A DNA stretch of 64,000 nt from assembly GCA_020723765.1 (NCBI GenBank), contig DYIF01000003.1, positions 107,675 to 171,674 on the forward strand, given 5' to 3'. The DNA is from Elusimicrobium minutum. Lineage in GTDB: Bacteria > Elusimicrobiota > Elusimicrobia > Elusimicrobiales > UBA9959. How positions within the stretch are numbered: position 1 is the stretch's first letter; each line of letters opens with the position of its first letter. Below are positions 57,616 through 64,000 of this stretch, in pieces. A program made the position numbers and the translations under genes. Below the pieces are notes generated by a model, which saw nothing but the letters and a program-made list of their open reading frames with translations, made no database searches and was not told where the DNA came from.

Positions 57616-59030
57616 ATTTTATGTAGTTGATGTTTTAAAACAGTTTTCGCTCCTTTATAAACGGTTCCTGCTCTGAAAAGACCTTCTTTTAAAATTTTAT
57701 TAAAGTGTTTTTTTATATATTTGGGTCTAAAAAGGAATTTTCTCATGGCGTATTTTTGCATATCTACCAATTCTTTCGTAGTAAGATCGCATAAAGAACA
57801 TGGCGGTAATTTGGATGAAAATATAGTGACATAACTGTCCCAGTCAGTATTTTTTAAATCTATTAACCCTTTTTTTATAGCCGTATCGAAATATTCGCTT
57901 CCGGGAAAAGGAATGAGCGTGGTGAATGCGGCATAATCGGGCTCTAAGGATATGAAAAAATCTACTGTTTCATCTATCGTTTGCCTCGTTTCTCCGGGAA
58001 GCCCAAGTATTACGCTTACGAAACTCGAAATTTTAGCTTTTTTTGTCAGTTCTATGGCGGTCTTAGTTTGGTCCTTTGTTATTTTTTTATCTATGTTTTT
58101 TAATATATTATCGTTTCCGCTTTCGGCCCCGAACACTATTTCTTTAAGTCCGTTGTTTGAAAGTTCAAAATATAATTTATCGTCCGCTTTATCCACCCTC
58201 GAATAGCAGCTCCAGAAAGCGCTCGATACCTTTTTTATGTATCTGGATAAGTAAATCGCTCTTTCTTTTTCAAAAGTAAATGTATCGTCCCATATTATAA
58301 GTTCTGAAATATTATATTTTTTCTTTAAAAACTCTATTTCCTTTATTACCGTTTCTTCGTTTCTTAATAAGTATTTTTCCCCGTAAAGCTTGCTGCAAAA
58401 TTTGCATTTGTAAGGGCATCCTCTCGACGTTATTACGGCCGAAAATACTCCGGGAGTAAGCCTTCGAGACAGCGACGGTCTGTATTTTTCTATCGGCAGT
58501 AAAGAGTAATCCAGCTTCAAATCTTTTATATCTTCAATATTTTCGATATTCCTGTTGAATATTGTTTTCCCGCTTTCTTTTCTGCAAAGCCCTCCTATAT
58601 CTGCGAGGCTTCCTCCGTTTTTTATTTTTTCGGCCAGCTTCAAAAAACTTTTTTCTCCTTCTCCTATTATAACGAAATCCGCTTCGGTGGATTCTATGGA
58701 ATATTCCGGCAATGCCGATACGTGATGCCCTCCAAGTACTACCGGTATATCTGTTTCTTTCTTTATAAGGGATACCAAACCTTTGGTTATATTAAAATTT
58801 GTCGTAGTGGCTGTTATCCCTATTATATCCGGAGCATATCTTTTTATTTTTTCTATAATGTTTTTTTCGCTTAACATCTCCGCCGAATTATCCAATATTG
58901 TCGCATCGTTGCCTTTTTCGATGAAATAACTCGCTATCGATAGAAGACCCAATGGCGGAGATACACCGGCCGCGGAGGAATTAAACCATGAAGAAGCCGG
59001 CATGTGAGGATTTATAAAAAAAGCCTTCAT
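57612..59030 (-). CDS. B12-binding-domain radical SAM protein
   Basis: PPLGLLSIASYFIEKG, VLGGHHVSALPEYSIE, IIGEGEKSFLKLA, TSRGCPYKCKFCSKL. Confidence 0.88.
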   Translation of the reverse strand: MKAFFINPHMPASSWFNSSAAGVSPPLGLLSIASYFIEKGNDATILDNSAEMLSEKNIIEKIKRYAPDIIGITATTTNFNITKGLVSLIKKETDIPVVLGGHHVSALPEYSIESTEADFVIIGEGEKSFLKLAEKIKNGGSLADIGGLCRKESGKTIFNRNIENIEDIKDLKLDYSLLPIEKYRPSLSRRLTPGVFSAVITSRGCPYKCKFCSKLYGEKYLLRNEETVIKEIEFLKKKYNISELIIWDDTFTFEKERAIYLSRYIKKVSSAFWSCYSRVDKADDKLYFELSNNGLKEIVFGAESGNDNILKNIDKKITKDQTKTAIELTKKAKISSFVSVILGLPGETRQTIDETVDFFISLEPDYAAFTTLIPFPGSEYFDTAIKKGLIDLKNTDWDSYVTIFSSKLPPCSLCDLTTKELVDMQKYAMRKFLFRPKYIKKHFNKILKEGLFRAGTVYKGAKTVLKHQLHKI

Positions 59031-59043
59031 TTATATTATTTTA

Positions 59044-59056
59044 TATAATATTTACT
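59044..59056 (+). promoter_or_regulatory. -10 element directly upstream of the carbamoyltransferase start (candidate leaderless promoter)
   Basis: TATAAT, 7 nt, ATG. Confidence 0.5.
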
Positions 59057-60883
59057 ATGAAAATAATGGGAATTTCCGCTTTGTACCACGATTCCGCGGC
59101 GGTTTTAATCGAAGATGGCAATATAATAGCTGCCAATCAAGAGGAAAGGTTTACGAGGGTAAAACATGACTCTTCTTTTCCGTATAAAGCCATTAACGCT
59201 TGTTTGGAACAATCTAAAACCGGTATAAAGGATATAGACGTTTTTGTCTTTTACGAAAAACCGTATTCCAAATTCGAAAGAATTACCGAAACGATATACG
59301 CTTTTGCGCCGAAAGGATTTATTTCTTTGAAAGAGTTTGTAAAAGGGTGGTCTTTGAAAAAGTTCTCGTTTGAATATAATCTAAAAGATCTGGATATAAA
59401 CCCCAAAGCGGAAATATTGTATTCTTCTCATCATCTTTCTCATGCCGCTTCGGCTTTTTTCCCATCGCCTTTCGAAGAATCCGCCGTTTTGACCGTCGAC
59501 GGCGTAGGCGAATACTCTACGACATTGATATCTAAGGGGATAAAAAACGATATTGTCCCGTTAAAAGAGATCAGATTCCCTCATTCTATAGGTCTTTTTT
59601 ATTCAGCTTTTACTTACTTTTTGGGATTTAAAGTAAACTCCGGCGAATATAAGCTTATGGGACTTGCCCCTTACGGCAACAAATCCAGAAGAAAAAACGA
59701 TTTTAAGGAAAAAATAAAGAAGGAGATAATGGATATAAAAAAGGACGGTTCTATTTTTTTAAACCAGGCTTATTTCGAATATTGTACGGGAAATAAAATG
59801 ATAAACGAAAAAAAATTCTTCAATCTGTTCGGATTTAAAAAAAGACTTGAAAACGAAGAAATAAATCAAGACCATTGCGATCTGGCATTGGCCGTTCAGG
59901 AATTGACCGAAGAGGTTATGATTAATCTCGCAAGGACCGCCAGGGATATTGCCAATTCTCAAAATTTATGTTTAGCGGGGGGCGTTGCATTAAACTGCGT
60001 TTCAAACTCAAAGATATTGGAATCTGAGATTTTTAAAAATATATGGGTTCAACCCGCGGCGGGAGATGCCGGCGGAGCTTTGGGAGCGGCGTTGGGGGCG
60101 TATCATATTCATTACGGAAAGGAGAGAAAATTAACAGGTTATGATAAAATGAAAGGCTCTTTTATCGGAGTCGAGTTTTCTAACGATGAAATAAAAAAGT
60201 CTCTAAACAAATTCGAAGCGGTTTACGATTTTATCGAATATAAAGATTTGGTTAATCTTACCGCGACCCTTTTGGCTCAAGGAAATATAATAGGATGGTT
60301 TCAAGGCAAAATGGAGTGGGGGCCGAGAGCTTTGGGAAATAGATCCATATTAGCTGATCCAAGAATTGACGACATCCAGCAAAAAATAAATATGAAGATA
60401 AAGCGTAGGGAGGGTTTTAGGCCATTTGCTCCGAGTGTTATGGAAGAGTTTGTAGAAGAGTATTTTTACCCGGCGGTTTATTCTCCGTATATGTTGTTTG
60501 TTTCTTATTTTAACGGACGATACAGAAATATCCTTCCGGACGGTTATGAAAATATGGGAGTAAAAGGGAAATTGGAGTTTAAAAAAAGCTTATTTCCCGC
60601 GGTAACTCATGTGGATTTTTCTTCCAGGATTCAGAGCGTAAACCAAGAAACAAATCCTTTATTTTACGGCCTTATAAAAGAATTTTATAAGATTACAGGA
60701 TGTCCTATGATTTTAAACACAAGCTTTAATTTGAGAGGAGAGCCGATAGTAGCAACCCCCGAAGACGCTTATAGATGCTTTGTAAAAACCGATATGGATT
60801 ATCTGGTTATGGGTAATTTTTTTATTGAAAGAAAAAAACAAAAATATAAAGAAGAGATAGATTTGGACAAATTAAATGACTGA
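59057..60883 (+). CDS. carbamoyltransferase (NodU/CmcH/TobZ family)
   Basis: MGISALYHDSAAVLIEDG, QEERFTRVKHD, HHLSHAASAFFPSPF, GGVALNCVSNSKI, GRMEWGPRALGNRSILADPR-type motif, NTSFNLRGEPIV. Confidence 0.95.
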   Translation: MKIMGISALYHDSAAVLIEDGNIIAANQEERFTRVKHDSSFPYKAINACLEQSKTGIKDIDVFVFYEKPYSKFERITETIYAFAPKGFISLKEFVKGWSLKKFSFEYNLKDLDINPKAEILYSSHHLSHAASAFFPSPFEESAVLTVDGVGEYSTTLISKGIKNDIVPLKEIRFPHSIGLFYSAFTYFLGFKVNSGEYKLMGLAPYGNKSRRKNDFKEKIKKEIMDIKKDGSIFLNQAYFEYCTGNKMINEKKFFNLFGFKKRLENEEINQDHCDLALAVQELTEEVMINLARTARDIANSQNLCLAGGVALNCVSNSKILESEIFKNIWVQPAAGDAGGALGAALGAYHIHYGKERKLTGYDKMKGSFIGVEFSNDEIKKSLNKFEAVYDFIEYKDLVNLTATLLAQGNIIGWFQGKMEWGPRALGNRSILADPRIDDIQQKINMKIKRREGFRPFAPSVMEEFVEEYFYPAVYSPYMLFVSYFNGRYRNILPDGYENMGVKGKLEFKKSLFPAVTHVDFSSRIQSVNQETNPLFYGLIKEFYKITGCPMILNTSFNLRGEPIVATPEDAYRCFVKTDMDYLVMGNFFIERKKQKYKEEIDLDKLND

Positions 60884-61238
60884 TCTGGAAAAAGAAAAAA
60901 CAAAAATATTGATTTCCTTAGGAATAGGTTTTGCCGTTTTGTATGTTATCTTGGATAAAAAAATTTTTATTTATTTGTCTGTTTTATCCGTTTTTCTCTC
61001 TATAACAAAAACCAAAATATCCTTTCAAGCCGTTAATTATTTGAAAAAAATTTTTAATTTTATACAAAATCTTCTTTTTGGAATTTTGATTTTTTCTCTT
61101 TATTTTGCCTTATTGTTTCCGGTTTCTTTTTTTTGGAGATTGTTAAACAAAGAAAAATTTTGTTATTTTTTAAGAAACGACAAAGAAACCTTTCTTTTGG
61201 AAGTAAAAGAAAAAATAAATTTTAAGAATCAATGGTAG
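60876..61238 (+). CDS. SxtJ-like membrane protein
   Basis: Two to three TM segments, start overlaps the carbamoyltransferase stop; typical neighbour of this family. Confidence 0.65.
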   Translation: MTDLEKEKTKILISLGIGFAVLYVILDKKIFIYLSVLSVFLSITKTKISFQAVNYLKKIFNFIQNLLFGILIFSLYFALLFPVSFFWRLLNKEKFCYFLRNDKETFLLEVKEKINFKNQW

Positions 61239-62460
61239 ATTTGTAGTCTTCTAAAGCCTGGCAAAAAATATCTATGTCTTTTTGAGTGTTATATATAAAA
61301 AAAGATATTCTTATTACCGAATTAATTTTAGAGTTTATGCACGCAAGGTCAGCGCATACCCTACCGTGTCTTACGGCTATTTTTTTGTTTTTATAATTGG
61401 AGACAAAAATGGAAAAATCGGGATGAGAAAACCCAGGTTTTTCTGTAGTAAAAGATATTATAGATCCTTCTTCCAGGCCGGTTCCGATTATTTTTACTCC
61501 TTTTATATTGGATAAATTATCTTTTGCGTATTTAACGAGGCTTGAAATGTGTTTTCTTATTTTCGCAAAACCTATTTCATTAAGTTTTTCATACGCTACG
61601 CTTAAAGCATAGGCTCCGGCGTAATTTTGTATTCCGGCCTCAAAACCCTTATATCCTTCTAAAAAATCGACTTTTATTTCGCCGTTTACGTTTTTTGCTT
61701 CTTTTATCGTTCCCCCTCCTACCTTTGAAGAATCTAAGTGTTTATACAAATCTTCTTTTATATAAAGCACTCCGGTTCCATAAGGAGCTCCTATTTTGTG
61801 TCCGGAAAAAGCTCCTGCGTCTATGTTTAATTTTTTTACGTCTATTTTATGTGTAGGAGCGTATTGAGCCAAATCCGTAAAAACCTTTATATCTCTTTCT
61901 TTCGCGTAGTTTGTTATATCTTGGGTTTCCGCTATTCCGCCGAAGATATTTGAAGCTTTGGATATGCACAAAACTTTCGTTTTTTTGTTTATTAATTTTT
62001 TAAATTCGTTAAAATCGGGATTATAATTTTTAATCGGTATGATTTTGAGTTTTAAGTTTAATCTTTTGGATATTTTATAAAAGGGAAGAAAAACGCTGTT
62101 ATGTTCGAGACCCGAAATTATTATTTCGTCGTTTTCTTTAAACTTGAATGAGTTTGCGAGTATATTAAACGCTTCCGTCGTTCCGGAAGTGAAAACTATT
62201 TCTTCGGGTTTTGAGTTTATTATTCGAGATATGGATATTCTGGATTTCTTATACGCTTCTTCGGTTTTTAGAGCCAATAAATGAACGGATCTTTCTCCGG
62301 CGCAGCTTCCATATTCCGCCAGAATTTTTCCCTGAGCGTTAATTGAGGATTTGAATTTAAGAGCGCTGCATGCGTTATCGAGATATATTAGATTTCGGTC
62401 ATTTATCAATATAGGGAATTCCCCATCTATTTCTCGGAGAATGTTTTTAGTATGAACCAT
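61222..62460 (-). CDS. class V aminotransferase / SufS-like cysteine desulfurase
   Basis: IYLDNACSALKF, VFTSGTTEAFN, SGLEHNSVFLPF, GAFSGHKIGAPYGTGVLYI, AVRHGRVCADL. Confidence 0.85.
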   Translation of the reverse strand: MVHTKNILREIDGEFPILINDRNLIYLDNACSALKFKSSINAQGKILAEYGSCAGERSVHLLALKTEEAYKKSRISISRIINSKPEEIVFTSGTTEAFNILANSFKFKENDEIIISGLEHNSVFLPFYKISKRLNLKLKIIPIKNYNPDFNEFKKLINKKTKVLCISKASNIFGGIAETQDITNYAKERDIKVFTDLAQYAPTHKIDVKKLNIDAGAFSGHKIGAPYGTGVLYIKEDLYKHLDSSKVGGGTIKEAKNVNGEIKVDFLEGYKGFEAGIQNYAGAYALSVAYEKLNEIGFAKIRKHISSLVKYAKDNLSNIKGVKIIGTGLEEGSIISFTTEKPGFSHPDFSIFVSNYKNKKIAVRHGRVCADLACINSKINSVIRISFFIYNTQKDIDIFCQALEDYKSTIDS

Positions 62461-62788
62461 GTGAACCGTGGGAGCCGTGAGAGCCGTGAGAGCCGTGAGA
62501 ACCGTGGGAACCGTGAGAACCGTGAGAAGCGTGAGAGCCGTGAGAAGAATGAGAGCCGTGAGAACCGTGAGAGGAGTGAGAACCGTGAGATGTATGAGAG
62601 TTGTGGGAAGTGCCGGTAAACGAGTTTGTATGTATATATCCCGCTGTAAGATCCTGGTCGGGGATAGACGCGCCTATTATTCCTAAAGCTATCGCTGTTT
62701 TTACTATGTTGCTATCTATCATTTTCCCTTCTTCGCTACTTAAAAATTTTTTTATGTTTTTCTTTATTTTGTCGTTCTTTTTACTCAT
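62447..62788 (-). CDS. hxsA: His-Xaa-Ser repeat putative RiPP precursor (HxsA-like), copy B
   Basis: 113 aa; leader KKNIKKFLSSEEGKMIDSNIVKTAIALGIIG, 17 SHx units then terminal SY; near-identical leader to 7100-7453. Confidence 0.75.
   Translation of the reverse strand: MSKKNDKIKKNIKKFLSSEEGKMIDSNIVKTAIALGIIGASIPDQDLTAGYIHTNSFTGTSHNSHTSHGSHSSHGSHGSHSSHGSHASHGSHGSHGSHGSHGSHGSHGSHGSY
62454..62608 (-). repeat. 9-bp tandem repeat coding the Ser-His-Gly tail of precursor B
   Basis: gagccgtga/gaaccgtga 9-mers. Confidence 0.85.
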
Positions 62789-63866
62789 CTTCTCCTCCGG
62801 TCTTTTTGTTTAGTAGCTCCTTCGCTTTTTTGATTAATTCCTGTTCCTGCTTTTTCCTTTCCGCTTCTTCCTGTTCTCTTTTTCTGGCTTCTTCTTGTTT
62901 CAGTTTAAAGTTTTGAATTTCTTCTTCCGCTTTTTTTCTTTTTTCTTCTTTTTCCTTTTTAGCCTCTTCTATTTTTTGAGAAAGATTAGAAATATATTCG
63001 CAGTAGGATGAAGTTATTTTTTTCTTTATGTCTTCGCAATAAGAGGCATCGGATTTTAGCGCGGCCAAGCATAACGACTTTTCTCCGGTTTCGCAATAAA
63101 AATCCTTGTTTTCCTTTAAAGCCATATAGGCAGAGAAATATTCTTTAGATTTGGGATTGGACAACGCTTTCTCCAGATTTTCTGGGAAAAAAGATTTGCA
63201 TGTGGGAGCGAGTTCTTCGCCTATTAAAACGGAAAATTCATCGCATATTTTTTCAATACCGATCTTTTTTGTTTTATTGCAAAATTCGTTTCTGTTTTTT
63301 GGAGAAAATAGTTTAAACAAAAGATGATCTATATTGGAGGTTTCTGTTTCGGCTATCTCGTATTGTTTTTGGGTAAATTCCAAACATTTCTTAATATTTG
63401 ATTCTTTTCCCGAAGCGTATTTTATAAATTCGTATAAAGAAACTTTTTCTTTGCATTCGTTTTTGTCGTAGCTAAAGTCTTTTCCTTCCGGTATTTTTTC
63501 GCATCGATTAGAGCCTTCGGCTATGGAAATGCAAGAGAAATATTTTGATATCATGGATTTCATGGACGCATTAAATTGGTTGTTAGCGTAAATGGTGGTA
63601 CCAAATTTTAAATCTGAGTTTTCGGCGAAGTTATCTCCCCAGTATAAATTATACTCTTTAATTATATCGGCTATTTCGGATTTGCAAACTAAATTTGCGG
63701 CCTTTACGGAGGGTTGCGGGATTTCCGTTATCGAAGAGTTTTTGTCGGCAAAAGGATCTTCCGTTTTTCGATTTTTTAATATTTCGGTATCCTTTGTTTT
63801 CCATGTAATGAACAACGATATCAAAACCAAAAAGATTGCTATGTAAACCAAATATTTTCGGTTCAT
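62781..63866 (-). CDS. membrane-anchored Cys/Lys/Glu-rich protein encoded with precursor B
   Basis: Start at MNRKYLVYIAIFLVLISLFI; many Cys, long K/E coiled coil; C-terminal IKKAKELLNKKTGGEDE parallels 7440-8510; overlaps the precursor start by 8 bp. Confidence 0.65.
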   Translation of the reverse strand: MNRKYLVYIAIFLVLISLFITWKTKDTEILKNRKTEDPFADKNSSITEIPQPSVKAANLVCKSEIADIIKEYNLYWGDNFAENSDLKFGTTIYANNQFNASMKSMISKYFSCISIAEGSNRCEKIPEGKDFSYDKNECKEKVSLYEFIKYASGKESNIKKCLEFTQKQYEIAETETSNIDHLLFKLFSPKNRNEFCNKTKKIGIEKICDEFSVLIGEELAPTCKSFFPENLEKALSNPKSKEYFSAYMALKENKDFYCETGEKSLCLAALKSDASYCEDIKKKITSSYCEYISNLSQKIEEAKKEKEEKRKKAEEEIQNFKLKQEEARKREQEEAERKKQEQELIKKAKELLNKKTGGEDE

Positions 63867-63904
63867 ATTATAATAATTATACAATAATAAATCATCCCTT
63901 TTAT

Positions 63905-63934
63905 ATTTTAATAATAAGAACAAGCGTTAGTCAA
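63905..63934 (-). promoter_or_regulatory. sigma70-type promoter for the partner/precursor B cassette
   Basis: Minus-strand TTGACT - 18 nt - TAAAAT. Confidence 0.55.
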
Positions 63935-64000
63935 GGCTTTTTAAAAGTGTTAGATAAAAATACTATGTCATCGTAATAATAACCATTATATAAAAATTAT

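Noticed and set aside
62468-62686. 72-aa plus ORF MGAVRAVRAVRTVGTV...
   Set aside because: Antisense readthrough of the precursor B repeat; low-complexity artefact
23-63923. Transposon or prophage island
   Set aside because: No transposase, integrase or phage structural gene seen; only the tRNA 3' duplication hints at integration

Overview
AT-rich bacterial window, nearly fully coding. A housekeeping block (about 10.7-20.3 kb: secreted protein, McsB/McsA-like pair, lolD/lolC-like, lysS, response regulator, murC, TPR membrane protein, tRNA-Val) splits two parts of a very large radical-SAM locus (about 0-10.7 kb and 20.6-63.9 kb). By motif I count about 25 radical SAM proteins: 13 non-cobalamin types, 11 cobalamin-binding-type (B12-rSAM) and 1 MiaB/RimO-like methylthiotransferase. 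Near its two ends the locus carries two closely related small proteins with a conserved leader and a C-terminal (Ser-His-Gly)n tail (7100-7453 and 62447-62788, both minus). These look like HxsA-type His-Xaa-Ser repeat RiPP precursors. Each is preceded by, and overlaps, a paralogous membrane-anchored Cys/Lys/Glu-rich partner. The first cassette also has HxsD-like and HxsB-like genes and a second short HxsD-like ORF. Two more HxsB-like proteins and several HxsC-like radical SAM proteins occur in the window. Accessory genes include two UbiU/UbiV-like (U32) pairs, two PP-loop ATPases, a SufS-like enzyme, a MurG-like glycosyltransferase, two polysaccharide-deacetylase-like proteins, three SGNH hydrolases, a methyltransferase, and a carbamoyltransferase with SxtJ-like and DUF5989-like proteins. 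My main hypothesis is a greatly expanded, probably undescribed, His-Xaa-Ser type peptide modification system. The alternative is that part of it makes an unrelated glycan or lipid. All calls are from reading motifs and reported translations; no searches were run.
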